Positions 24,617 through 33,861 of a stretch of 64,000 nt of DNA are shown piece after piece. The position numbers were made by a program, and so were the translations under genes. The stretch's first letter is position 1, and each line of letters begins with the position of its first letter. The notes beneath the pieces are model-generated. The model searched no databases, was not told the origin of the DNA, and saw only the letters and a program-made list of their open reading frames with translations. Origin of the DNA: Paenibacillus periandrae (lineage in GTDB: Bacteria; Bacillota; Bacilli; Paenibacillales; NBRC-103111); the NCBI RefSeq assembly GCF_022458865.1, contig NZ_JAJNMU010000022.1:62001-126000 (forward strand), given 5' to 3'.

Positions 24617-26677
24617 TTGATCGGGCGTTACTTACAATGGAATAAGAAAAGCATGAAGTGGTTATGGTGGCTGGTTATCCTTGGGATGCTGGCCTCCATT
24701 CCTGTTGCTTTTGAAAGGTCGCAAACAGAAGAAGGCTCGGGCCGTAAAGTTGAGTTTGTTTTTGATTATCGTGATTTGCTGGAGATTGGGGATCTGCAAA
24801 CAGACCCGCGGCAATTCGTAAACACACAGCTGAAGGAATTGAAAAAAAACGGTGTGCATTCAATGGCACTTTATGAAGCAACATTGAACGAATTGCGATT
24901 GAGCCGTCGTATCGAAATTTTCTCGTCACACGAAGCGACTGCGCTTACGCAAAGTCCGATATCGCCTAACGAGAATTTTACCTATATTTTATTTGCTGAA
25001 AAAGAATCGCAGGACAAACTCGAGTCTTTGATTACCAAAGCATTTGGCAGTCTGAATGCCAAAGTTCGTCCGTGGACCTTTAAGAATCAAAATGGTCTCA
25101 TTATCGAGATGAGTCGGGATGAAGCTGGATTGGTCACGATGGACCCGGATCCGATTGCACTGCAATCACTTAAGGACCAAGGCTTCCATATCGTTGTTCG
25201 GATGTCCAATCGCCGACCTTTCAATGCGGAGCAGATGGAAGTGCTGCTAGCTAATTTGCAAAAGTACGGAGTAACACGCTTCATTGTTGATGGAGAGACC
25301 GTGCCTGGTTACGTGAGTGACACTAATCTCGCAAATCTGGACACGATGGCTGAGCTCATGAAAAAATATCATATTGGGCTGGCTAACATCGAGCTGCAAA
25401 AAACGCAGCAAAAGGGCTTCAATCGCTTGTCGAAAATGATTCAATATGATGTCGTCCGTCTTCACTCCTTTACCGAACGAGACGGCGAGAAACTGACGGA
25501 AAACCTGACAGAAGCTGAATTAGAGGACAGAATTCAAGTGGTATCTGACAGGTTCGTTCTTGCGGTTAAGGATCGTAATATCCGGATGGTTTTTCTGAAT
25601 GCACGTGCTGTTAAGAACCTGGATAAGGGCAAAATCCTGAACCCTCTTGATTCCATATATGAAAGCTTAACGGGTAAGGACGGAGCAATCAAGCGTATAG
25701 AAGCAGCTGGTTATGTAATGGGACCTGCAGGGAAATTTGTTTTGGTGCATTCCAATTGGCAATCAGGAGCCAAGCTGCTGCTTTGGATTGGTGCTGTGGC
25801 TTTAATAGCGCTGACGATTTCTTATTTTGTTTCCGAGCTTACGCTGCTCGTATTTTTGCTTGGAATGGTGGGCTCGGCTGGATTATTCGTACTCTCCTCC
25901 AGTTTGTTTGCCCAGGGACTCGCTTTAGGAGCGGGAACATGTGCACCGATCCTGGCCATGATTATGGCTGTAAAATCTGTTCGCAGCAAATATCAGTCAC
26001 AAATGGGATCGAGGTTAGGATATGCGATTTGGCTGCTATTGAAAACCGCGGCAATATCCGTCATTGGGATCTTTTTTATAGTGGGTCTGCTGAACCAGAT
26101 TACGTATTCACTTGTGCTTGAGCAATTCCGGGGTGTTAGCCTGTTGCATTCACTTCCTATTGTAGCGATTGCTTTCTACTGGCTGCTATTCAACGATAGT
26201 CTTTCTCACAAGGATAAGCTGAATAAGGCTAAAAAGCTGCTTGCTTCTTATATCAGCGTACTATGGATTATAGGGGCCGCGGCCATTGCGGCTGTAGGAT
26301 TTTATTATTTATCACGTACGGGTAATGAGGGACAGGCTTCAGCTTTTGAAAAGCTGTTTCGTTCCTTCCTTGAAAATACATTGGGCATTCGTCCGCGTTT
26401 AAAGGAATTTTTAATTGCCCATCCGCTGTTTATTTTGGGTGCTTACCTGGCGGTTAAATATCGTAATGCGGTATTGCTGGTCTTGATTGGGGTCATAGGT
26501 CAGGCATCCATCGTAGATACCTTTGCCCATCTGCATACGCCGCTGCTCATTTCATCCGGACGTATTGTGTACGGTCTAGCATTTGGTATTTTGATTGGGA
26601 TCGGTTATATCGCAGTTTGGGAAATTGTCATAAGGAGTTGGCGTCGTTGGACACCCTTGCTGCTAAAAAGATCGTAA
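24617..26677 (+). CDS. DUF5693 family multi-pass membrane protein
   Basis: A 686-residue protein with one N-terminal helix (about 12-32), a large extracytoplasmic domain (about 40-390) and about eight C-terminal helices (about 400-680). It belongs to the DUF5693 family that accompanies csaB in Paenibacillus-type genomes; its function is unestablished. The arrangement suggests a membrane partner for secondary wall polymer pyruvylation or export (inference). The frame is open to TTG 24587 inside pgcA, but TTG 24617 after AGGAGTG is preferred. The last 31 bases overlap csaB. Confidence 0.75.
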   Translation: MIGRYLQWNKKSMKWLWWLVILGMLASIPVAFERSQTEEGSGRKVEFVFDYRDLLEIGDLQTDPRQFVNTQLKELKKNGVHSMALYEATLNELRLSRRIEIFSSHEATALTQSPISPNENFTYILFAEKESQDKLESLITKAFGSLNAKVRPWTFKNQNGLIIEMSRDEAGLVTMDPDPIALQSLKDQGFHIVVRMSNRRPFNAEQMEVLLANLQKYGVTRFIVDGETVPGYVSDTNLANLDTMAELMKKYHIGLANIELQKTQQKGFNRLSKMIQYDVVRLHSFTERDGEKLTENLTEAELEDRIQVVSDRFVLAVKDRNIRMVFLNARAVKNLDKGKILNPLDSIYESLTGKDGAIKRIEAAGYVMGPAGKFVLVHSNWQSGAKLLLWIGAVALIALTISYFVSELTLLVFLLGMVGSAGLFVLSSSLFAQGLALGAGTCAPILAMIMAVKSVRSKYQSQMGSRLGYAIWLLLKTAAISVIGIFFIVGLLNQITYSLVLEQFRGVSLLHSLPIVAIAFYWLLFNDSLSHKDKLNKAKKLLASYISVLWIIGAAAIAAVGFYYLSRTGNEGQASAFEKLFRSFLENTLGIRPRLKEFLIAHPLFILGAYLAVKYRNAVLLVLIGVIGQASIVDTFAHLHTPLLISSGRIVYGLAFGILIGIGYIAVWEIVIRSWRRWTPLLLKRS

Positions 26678-27786
26678 TATCAGGGTACTACGGCTTCGAT
26701 AACAGTGGGGATGAAGCGGTATTGCAATCGATTTTGCTCGCTTTGGAGGAGCAGGGGCGCCAGCAGGGTATTCGTTTTATTCCTGTGGTGTTGTCTGCCG
26801 ATCCGGCCAAAACGAGTCAAACCTATGGTGTCGAAGCTGTGCACCGGATGCGTCCGGGCGCTATGTTTCGAGCGATCCGCAGAGCCGATGGTTTAATTAG
26901 CGGAGGCGGCAGTCTGCTGCAGGACGCCACAGGGGCGAAGACCATTCCTTATTATTTAGGAGTTTTAAAGTTAGCCCAATGGCTTGGGAAGCCGACATTT
27001 ATTTACTCGCAAGGGATTGGGCCCGTTTATCGTGGGATGTTTTTTGGATGGATACGCTCAGTATTTAATCGCTGCCGTCTTATATCTGTTCGTGATGCCG
27101 AATCGAAGCAGCTGCTTTTAAATATGAAGGTAACAAGTGAAATTATTGTAGTACCGGATCCGGTAATGGGGATGCCGCGTAGTGATGGAGAACAGGGTCA
27201 AATCGAGCCTTTATCAACGGATAAGCCAGTCATAGGTATATCGGTTCGATATTGGAATCAGGATCGGTCAGAGCTAAAGGCGCTTGCAGAAGCTGTCTCC
27301 ACGATTTTGAAGCAGACGGATGCGCATATTCGCTTTTTACCCTTTCACCTGCCTTCGGATGAAGAGGCATCCAACGTTATAAAAGCTCAGTTGAGCAGCC
27401 AGTATGACGATCGAATTTCGATTTCTCACGGAGCCGTACATCCCCAGCAGATGCTGGCTGAGGTTGGCCGCTGCGATTTGTTGATCGGCATGCGGCTGCA
27501 TTCCTTGATATACGCTGCCTCACAGCAAATACCTATGCTGGGCATTTCCTACGATCCAAAGATTGATCAATTTTTAAATCGTTTGGATATGCACGCAGTG
27601 GCACATACGACTTCGATTCATAATGAGACGGGTGGCAGCATAGCAGCTGAGGCTGTCAAGCTTTTGGAGCAGCGGTCGAAATGGCAATCCGATAAGCAGC
27701 TGCTTATCGAACGTTTGAAACAGGAAGCACAAACTCCAGCTGAGCAAATCGCTTTATTTTTTACTAAAGGAAGGGATCATCATTGA
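26647..27786 (+). CDS. csaB: Polysaccharide pyruvyl transferase CsaB
   Basis: CsaB adds ketal-linked pyruvate to the secondary cell-wall polysaccharide, the modification that SLH domains bind. The 379-residue protein begins IVISGYYGFDNSGDEAVLQS and contains SGGGSLLQDATGAKTIPYYL and MRLHSLIYAASQQIPMLGISY, all typical of the pyruvyl transferase family. TTG 26647 lies 9 bases after AAGGAG and inside the end of the DUF5693 gene. At least two SLH proteins are encoded in this window, which fits the function. The downstream stop overlaps the tagA-like start. Confidence 0.93.
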   Translation: MDTLAAKKIVISGYYGFDNSGDEAVLQSILLALEEQGRQQGIRFIPVVLSADPAKTSQTYGVEAVHRMRPGAMFRAIRRADGLISGGGSLLQDATGAKTIPYYLGVLKLAQWLGKPTFIYSQGIGPVYRGMFFGWIRSVFNRCRLISVRDAESKQLLLNMKVTSEIIVVPDPVMGMPRSDGEQGQIEPLSTDKPVIGISVRYWNQDRSELKALAEAVSTILKQTDAHIRFLPFHLPSDEEASNVIKAQLSSQYDDRISISHGAVHPQQMLAEVGRCDLLIGMRLHSLIYAASQQIPMLGISYDPKIDQFLNRLDMHAVAHTTSIHNETGGSIAAEAVKLLEQRSKWQSDKQLLIERLKQEAQTPAEQIALFFTKGRDHH

Positions 27787-28532
27787 CTATACCTAAAGTG
27801 TCGATATTCGGTGTTCCCTTCTCCAAATTAAGCATGAACGAGACCGTTAATTTGGTTACACGTATGATTGAATCCAGGGAGCCTCATCAAATTATTACGG
27901 CGAATCCGATTATGGTTATGTCGGCTGTAGATAGTCCTGCCTATTTGGAACTTCTTCAAGCGGCTGATCTGGTAGTTCCAGATGGAGCAGGCATCGTATG
28001 GGCCGCCAATTATGTGGGCAATCCCGTTGCTGAGCGTGTAGCCGGATTTGATTTGCTTCATCGGCTGATGCAGCTTGGAGAACCAAAAGGCTGGAAAGTA
28101 TATTTGCTGGGTGCTTCTACGGAAATGATAGAAGCAGCTGCCAGCAGTTTAAAACGACAATATCCTGCACTGCAGCTTGTCGGTTACCGTGATGGTTACT
28201 TTCAAGCCGATGAGGATGCTGCTGTTATTGCGAATATTCGGGAGCATGATCCGGACATCCTATTGATAGGTCGATCAGCTGATAAGCAGGAGCCGTGGAT
28301 TGCACATTATAAACAGCAGCTGGGAGTTCCTGTTATTATGGGCGTAGGAGGAAGCTTCGACGTACTGTCGGGGAAGCTGAAGCGTGCACCTGGGATTTTT
28401 CAAAAGCTGCGTTTGGAATGGTTTTACCGTCTTCTACAAGAGCCTTGGCGTTATAAAAGAATGCTTGTACTGCCGAAATTCGCAATGAAAGTGATCCGTG
28501 AGAAGAAAAACGTGCAAAATCGTGGGAAATAA
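27783..28532 (+). CDS. tagA: WecG/TagA/CpsF family glycosyltransferase
   Basis: TagA-type enzymes transfer N-acetylmannosamine to undecaprenyl-PP-GlcNAc to build the linkage unit of wall polymers. In 249 residues: ITANPIMVM, VVPDGAGIVWA with the catalytic Asp region, GVGGSFDVLSGKLKRAP and LEWFYRLLQEPWRYKR. The usual GAPKQE motif reads GRSADKQEPW here. TTG 27783 overlaps the csaB stop (TTGA) and follows AAGGAAGGG, so translation is coupled to csaB. The neighbours indicate a role in the S-layer-anchoring polymer. Confidence 0.9.
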   Translation: MTIPKVSIFGVPFSKLSMNETVNLVTRMIESREPHQIITANPIMVMSAVDSPAYLELLQAADLVVPDGAGIVWAANYVGNPVAERVAGFDLLHRLMQLGEPKGWKVYLLGASTEMIEAAASSLKRQYPALQLVGYRDGYFQADEDAAVIANIREHDPDILLIGRSADKQEPWIAHYKQQLGVPVIMGVGGSFDVLSGKLKRAPGIFQKLRLEWFYRLLQEPWRYKRMLVLPKFAMKVIREKKNVQNRGK

Positions 28533-28655
28533 CATAATTAAGACTGGAAATCAACAACTTTCATATAAAATGAAGGTAGTAATATGCGCCCGGACGGAGT
28601 ATAATTTAAATTGTTTTCTGGGCTTTTATAGATACAAAGGGGCTGTGTAAATAGA

Positions 28656-29756
28656 ATGAACGTATTGTACGGAATTGGCTTTGTAGTGGCCTGCTTGATT
28701 GCCTTGCTGATGACGCCTTTGGTGAAACGCTTTGCATTTTGGGTAGGGGCTGTGGATGCACCCAATCACCGGAAGGTACATAGTCGGATCATGCCTAGAC
28801 TAGGTGGACTTGCTATTTTCATTGCATTTGTAGGGGCATATTTTGTGGTTTCACCTGCGGTTCAATCCGATGTAGCGTTGGGCCTGCTGGTGGGTGGAGC
28901 AATTATCGTGTTGGTAGGGGCCTTGGATGATCGTTTTGACCTATCTCCAAGAATCAAGCTGCTTGGACAAATTATTGCAGCCTGTGTCGTTGTGTACTCA
29001 GGGGTCGTAATTGATCTGGTTAATGTGCCTTTTGGAGATACGATGATTTCCTTGACGTGGCTGTCTGTACCTCTTACGATCTTCTGGATTGTTGGGGTAA
29101 CCAATGCGATTAACTTAATTGATGGATTAGATGGTTTGTCAGCCGGTGTTTCCGGCATTGCGATAACGACGATTCTTGTGCTTGCTTTAATGATGGGGAA
29201 TGTGACCGTAGTTCTACTCAGTGTCATTTTGCTTGGCAGTATTATTGGTTTCTTATTTTATAATTTTCACCCGGCCAAAATTTTTATGGGGGATTCGGGA
29301 GCACTGTTTTTGGGATTTGCACTGGCAACCTTATCCATTCTAGGGTTTAAGCAATCGATCGTGCTATCTCTGCTAGTTCCTATTATGATCCTCGGGGTTC
29401 CGATTTCGGATACGTTATTTGCGATATTAAGACGTTGGGTCAATAAGACACCAATCTCCAAGCCGGACAAAAGCCATCTTCACCATTGTCTGCTGCAATT
29501 GGGCTTTAGCCATCGGCTTACTGTACTGATTATTTATGGGATTGCATCGATATTTGGTGCATCAGCGGTCCTTCTATCTTATATGTCAGAGCAAGAAGTT
29601 ATCTGGGGAATGGTTTTGCTGATTGTCGTGTTGATTGCCATTCTTGTACTGGGTGCTGAAGCGATCGGAATCATCAGCCAAACGAAAAAGCCGGTTTTAC
29701 GATCATTGCAAAAAATCAGAGTACTATTAAGCGCACGTTCACGTATGACCAAATAA
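28656..29756 (+). CDS. tagO: Undecaprenyl-phosphate N-acetylglucosaminyl 1-phosphate transferase (TagO/WecA family)
   Basis: This multi-pass enzyme starts wall polymer synthesis by moving GlcNAc-1-phosphate to undecaprenyl phosphate. In 366 residues, about ten membrane helices carry the family motifs DDRFDLSPRIKLLGQ, NAINLIDGLDGLSAG, FMGDSGALFLGF and the SHLHHCLLQLGFSHR loop. ATG 28656 follows AAAGGGG at a long spacing. It follows csaB and tagA, completing a compact wall-polymer block, and ends with a terminator. Confidence 0.92.
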   Translation: MNVLYGIGFVVACLIALLMTPLVKRFAFWVGAVDAPNHRKVHSRIMPRLGGLAIFIAFVGAYFVVSPAVQSDVALGLLVGGAIIVLVGALDDRFDLSPRIKLLGQIIAACVVVYSGVVIDLVNVPFGDTMISLTWLSVPLTIFWIVGVTNAINLIDGLDGLSAGVSGIAITTILVLALMMGNVTVVLLSVILLGSIIGFLFYNFHPAKIFMGDSGALFLGFALATLSILGFKQSIVLSLLVPIMILGVPISDTLFAILRRWVNKTPISKPDKSHLHHCLLQLGFSHRLTVLIIYGIASIFGASAVLLSYMSEQEVIWGMVLLIVVLIAILVLGAEAIGIISQTKKPVLRSLQKIRVLLSARSRMTK

Positions 29757-29766
29757 AATGAAAAAG

Positions 29767-29797
29767 AAGCCTCGAACCCATTAGGTTCGGGGCTTTT
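29767..29797 (+). terminator. Terminator after tagO
   Basis: AAGCCTCGAACC (29767-29778) pairs with GGTTCGGGGCTT (29784-29795), one G-U, loop CATTA, then a TT-rich tail. Confidence 0.8.
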
Positions 29798-29884
29798 GCT
29801 TATGTAACAGATCGGCCCAAATCAAGATATATACATGGAAAATAATACGTGATGACGCAGGCGTATAGTTCGTTGTATACTAAG

Positions 29885-29934
29885 TTTCGTAAGAGAGGCA
29901 ATACGAAATTGATAGACAACCTGATATACGAAAT
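29885..29934 (+). repeat. Three TACGAAA boxes upstream of the S-layer gene
   Basis: TTTCGTA (29885-29891) is an inverted copy of TACGAAAT (29902-29909), which recurs directly at 29927-29934. They lie within the 450-base non-coding gap between tagO and the S-layer gene, about 140 bases before the first promoter. A regulator site is possible. Confidence 0.4.
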
Positions 29935-30073
29935 CAGATGAAATGAGTTGATCAAAAAATAAAAAGTTTTTTTAGAACAGCGCAACTTTTTATACAACGC
30001 CGCGTTTAATACATTGAAACACAAAACATCAGGTTGGTAAGCAAGAGGTTGGATATATTTTGCAACGCACCTC

Positions 30074-30102
30074 TTTACCTTACTAGGATTGCAGTGTATA
30101 AT
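30074..30102 (+). promoter_or_regulatory. Sigma-A promoter P1 of the S-layer gene
   Basis: TTTACC (30074-30079), 17-bp spacer, TATAAT (30097-30102). It would give a leader of 120-200 nt, depending on which start codon is used. Confidence 0.65.
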
Positions 30103-30138
30103 GTACAAGGGTGTACGATTGGCTATCTTTTCATTCTA

Positions 30139-30167
30139 TTGTTTACTAGTTTCTGCAAACTTATACT
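30139..30167 (+). promoter_or_regulatory. Possible second promoter P2 of the S-layer gene and leader hairpin
   Basis: TTGTTT (30139-30144), 17-bp spacer, TATACT (30162-30167). Overlapping it, TCTGCAA (30152-30158) and TTGCAGA (30167-30173) form a perfect 7-bp hairpin that a P1 transcript would carry in its leader. S-layer genes of related bacilli often have several promoters and stable leaders. Confidence 0.4.
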
Positions 30168-30306
30168 TGCAGACCTTAATAAATAAAAATTCATTTCGCT
30201 CAACTCTGGGAAGGGGGTGAAACGGCTAATGAGTGCATCGAGCTATAATCCATCTAAACAGAACTCTAAAAAACCGAAAGATATTCGAGGAGGAGAACAA
30301 AAGGTT

Positions 30307-33300
30307 ATGAAGAAAAGTTTATCTACGATTTTATCCTTGGCTATGGCATTCTCGATGTTTTCATCTGTAGCACTTGCTGCAGAAGCTGACGCTACTAAAA
30401 CATCCGCTGATTTTACAGATCTTAAAGATCTGGATGCAGCTACAAAATTAAAATTTGATGCATTGATTTCCGCTGGTGTGTTTGACGGCGTAAAAGAAGG
30501 TACTTTTGGTCTTAAAGACGAAATGAACCGTGCTCAATTCGCTAAAGTAGCAGCTTTGATCTTTGGATTGAAAGTTGACACTACTTTGAAAACATCGACT
30601 TTCACTGATGTTAAATCCGATGATCCAGCTAACGGCTACGCGCTTCCTTATATTGAAGCAGTTAAAGCAGCAGGCATTACTGATGGTTATGCACCTGGTG
30701 AATACAACCCAGCTGGTAAAGTAACTAAAGAACAATTGGCAGCTTTCTTGCTTCGTGGTCTTGGTAAAGACGCTGCAGCTAAAGCAACTCCAGGCGTTAC
30801 TGACACTACTGTATCCGATTGGGCTAAAGGTTATGTAGCATTGGCTCTTCAATTAAAATTGCTGAGCAATGGTACTGATGGTAAATTTGCTGGTACTTCC
30901 AATGCAACTCGTGATTTGTTGGTTCTTAGCGCTTCTGAAGCTAAAGCACAATACAAACCGATTTTCAACGGTAAGTATTCAATCGCTTCTTTCAAAGCAA
31001 CTGATGCTGACAAATTGACTCTTCAATTGAACGGCGCTTTGACTGACGAAGCTGCTAAAGCATTGAAAATTGAAATCAAAAAAGACGGCAATGTAGCGAC
31101 TAACTACACAACTAAGTGGAGTGACGACAAAACTACGGCTACTTTGACTTTCGACACTAAATTCCAAAACAATGTATACGGAGTAACAATCAGTGGTCCT
31201 AGCAACCTTGACACTACTGCAGTAACTTCTTCCGTAACTACAACTATTGAGAGAATTGCGAAAATCGAATTCTTGACTGCAGCAGAAAGCTTGCCGCGTA
31301 CTACAAACAAATTAAGAATCAACTTCAAAGCTACTAACCAATACGGTGCTAAATCTAGCTTGTCTTACAATAACTTTACAATTAACGCAGGTAGCAACAT
31401 TTCTGTTACTGGTGTGAGTGGAGAGCAATCATTCTACATTCAACAACCACAAAAATCGGGTATCACAAACCCTACTAGCAACGACAGTGCTTTGGAACGT
31501 AATGACCGTATTTCTGTAACGATCATTCACGAGGATTCTGGCGCAACTGCGAACAAAGTATTTGCAGTGGGCGATTCCCCTAACGTTTCAAAAGTTGAAA
31601 TTGGCGATTTGTTGAACAGTGCTAACACCAAGATTGAAACAATCGAAGCTAACAAGGACACTTATTTGGGTCTGAAAGCATATGACCAATATGGTATCCC
31701 TGTAGAAGATTCCGAAACTTTGAACAGAGGTATTACTTTCTACTCCACAGAGGGTAATGTTGTTCGCGTAGCTAAAGACAAAAACAGCAATGATGCTTGG
31801 TTTACACAAACAAGTGAAATTGGTGACGATGCTGCTGACTTGAAATTCAAGTACAACAAAATTGAATCCAAAGAAAATATCACTTTGACTGTTATTGCTA
31901 ATGGTTCCGGCCAAACAGCTACTAAAACTGTTAAGGTAAATGCTCCTAAAACTCCTGCTTCAGTTGAAATTGGTGCTTACAACTATACTTTGGCTGAAGG
32001 CGATGTAAAAACAGGTGATAGCGCTTTGGATCAAAAGTTCTATGTACCTCTTGTTGTTAAGGATGCTAAGGGTGATCTGTTGACTCCGAGTGAAATTGCA
32101 GACAATGCTTATAAATTCTCGATTTATGGTACTGGTAGCGTAAACCCTGATACAACTAGCAAGGTTTACAACTCAGATACAAAATCGGAAACAACTACTG
32201 CAATTGTTCAAACAGGTGAGCACAAAGGTCAAATTGCCATTGCTTCCGTTGGTTACAAAGGATCTGCTGGTATTACAATCATGTTGCTAGACACACCTAA
32301 TGTTAAAGCTAGCTGGAGCACTAACGTAGCTGAAAAACGTAGAGCTGACAAAATCGTATTCTCTGCAACACCTAAGAAATATATGGTCAACAACACAGAC
32401 AATGAGTTCAAAGTTAAAGTGTATGACCAAAACGGTGGCGAATTGAAATACAATCTTGACAATACTCGCGTAAGATTTGCTTTGCAAGCAGCGAATGAAA
32501 CTTCTGTAAATGCTGGAACTAACCCTTCTAACCTAACTCTTAAGAGTAATGAAGTAGCTGCTGCGGGAATCAACCCTGTTACTAAAGCACTGCAATCTAC
32601 AGTTGATCCAATTGTTGATAACTCTGTTGCGAACAACACCAGAAAGTTCATCTTGAACCCAACTGTAGTAGGTACAGTTTATACTAATCAGTATGACTAC
32701 TCCGCAAATAACGGTAGCTATGTTGGTAACACAGATTATACATTCCCATTGAGCGAAGTATTTGATAAGTCTTACAAATTCTTTACACCAGCTAACGCTA
32801 AGTTAGGTACTAACTTTACGTTTAATGCTTATCTGGAAACTTATGATAACAGTACTGGTAAATGGAACAGCATCAGCAATGTAAATACTAACTTGGAAGT
32901 TCTGGATACTACTAAATCCACTAACAAGTTGACTATCGAAGCATTTGCTGATAAAGCTCTTAATAATACTTTGCTGGCGGCTCGTGATTACTTGGGTGAA
33001 TCCGCTATTGCTGCAAACGGAACTACAAGTGTACAAGAAGCAACTTATGTTTATAACACCAATAAGAAACTTGCCAAAGAAATTAAGTTGTTAGCTAAAA
33101 CTAGCAGCGGTGATTTGGTAGCTGTTCCTAACGGTAACATCAAAACCATTACTAGTAGCAATCCTAAGGTTGCAGAAGTAGTTTCTGGTCAAAGATTTAT
33201 TGTAGGTCTTGAAGCTGGTACTGCAAAAATTACTGTAACTTATGTTGATGGTAAGGGAGACTATAACACTTCTGCTTTCGATGTAACTACGAAAAACGAA

Positions 33301-33756
33301 GGTCCATCTGTAACTTCCATTACTACTGAGAAATCCAGCAATACTATTTCTGGCGCTGAGGCTCAACTCAAAAAAGACAGAGGTATGTTGTATGTCTGGG
33401 ATACTAATATGGCTAAGAAAGTGACTATTAAAGATCAATTTGGTGGAGAATATGTATCTGATCGTACTCCTTTGACAAATATTGGTGGCGTTTGGTATGG
33501 TACTCTTAAAGATGATAACAGCAAACAAGTTCTTACACTTGCTGATTCTTCTACTGACCAATTCATCCAAAAACATGCTAACATCTTGAACATGACTTTC
33601 TATGCTACAGATGTTAAGTCCACTAGTGGAACTGGTAAAGTTGAAATTGACAATACTGGTAAAATCACTACACTTAGTGCAGACGTTACAAGCTTCACTA
33701 TCAACATCTTCTCACCAAGTGGCAAGTCCGCAACAACATCTGTAACTGTAAACTAA
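30307..33756 (+). CDS. S-layer protein with three N-terminal SLH domains
   Basis: A major surface-array protein of 1149 residues. The signal peptide (about 1-29) is MKKSLSTILSLAMAFSMF followed by SSVALAAEA. Three SLH domains follow (about 35-215): FTDLKDLDAATKLKFDAL, then FTDVKSDDP...YIEAVKAAGITDGY, then TDTTVSDWAKGYVALALQ. The remaining 900 residues are Thr/Ser/Asn/Lys-rich beta-type repeats resembling bacterial Ig-like domains. Codons are strongly skewed to GCT, ACT, GTA and AAA, as in very highly expressed genes. Two starts are possible: ATG 30307 with GAGGAGGAG upstream, or ATG 30229 with AAGGGGGTG (30211-30219), which adds 26 residues before the signal peptide. SLH domains should bind the CsaB-modified polymer. 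Confidence 0.93.
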   Translation: MKKSLSTILSLAMAFSMFSSVALAAEADATKTSADFTDLKDLDAATKLKFDALISAGVFDGVKEGTFGLKDEMNRAQFAKVAALIFGLKVDTTLKTSTFTDVKSDDPANGYALPYIEAVKAAGITDGYAPGEYNPAGKVTKEQLAAFLLRGLGKDAAAKATPGVTDTTVSDWAKGYVALALQLKLLSNGTDGKFAGTSNATRDLLVLSASEAKAQYKPIFNGKYSIASFKATDADKLTLQLNGALTDEAAKALKIEIKKDGNVATNYTTKWSDDKTTATLTFDTKFQNNVYGVTISGPSNLDTTAVTSSVTTTIERIAKIEFLTAAESLPRTTNKLRINFKATNQYGAKSSLSYNNFTINAGSNISVTGVSGEQSFYIQQPQKSGITNPTSNDSALERNDRISVTIIHEDSGATANKVFAVGDSPNVSKVEIGDLLNSANTKIETIEANKDTYLGLKAYDQYGIPVEDSETLNRGITFYSTEGNVVRVAKDKNSNDAWFTQTSEIGDDAADLKFKYNKIESKENITLTVIANGSGQTATKTVKVNAPKTPASVEIGAYNYTLAEGDVKTGDSALDQKFYVPLVVKDAKGDLLTPSEIADNAYKFSIYGTGSVNPDTTSKVYNSDTKSETTTAIVQTGEHKGQIAIASVGYKGSAGITIMLLDTPNVKASWSTNVAEKRRADKIVFSATPKKYMVNNTDNEFKVKVYDQNGGELKYNLDNTRVRFALQAANETSVNAGTNPSNLTLKSNEVAAAGINPVTKALQSTVDPIVDNSVANNTRKFILNPTVVGTVYTNQYDYSANNGSYVGNTDYTFPLSEVFDKSYKFFTPANAKLGTNFTFNAYLETYDNSTGKWNSISNVNTNLEVLDTTKSTNKLTIEAFADKALNNTLLAARDYLGESAIAANGTTSVQEATYVYNTNKKLAKEIKLLAKTSSGDLVAVPNGNIKTITSSNPKVAEVVSGQRFIVGLEAGTAKITVTYVDGKGDYNTSAFDVTTKNEGPSVTSITTEKSSNTISGAEAQLKKDRGMLYVWDTNMAKKVTIKDQFGGEYVSDRTPLTNIGGVWYGTLKDDNSKQVLTLADSSTDQFIQKHANILNMTFYATDVKSTSGTGKVEIDNTGKITTLSADVTSFTINIFSPSGKSATTSVTVN

Positions 33757-33775
33757 TATCTTATTAGTTTCGGAA

Positions 33776-33806
33776 AAGAAGACCTTTCGGGGTCTTCTTT
33801 TTTTTT
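33776..33806 (+). terminator. Terminator of the S-layer gene
   Basis: AAGAAGACC (33776-33784) and GGTCTTCTT (33791-33799) form a perfect 9-bp stem with a TTTCGG loop and a long T-run. Confidence 0.9.
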
Positions 33807-33861
33807 ATGTTTAATTCGGATATACTTAAAATCATATTGCCCTATGACTAGGAGGAACTTA

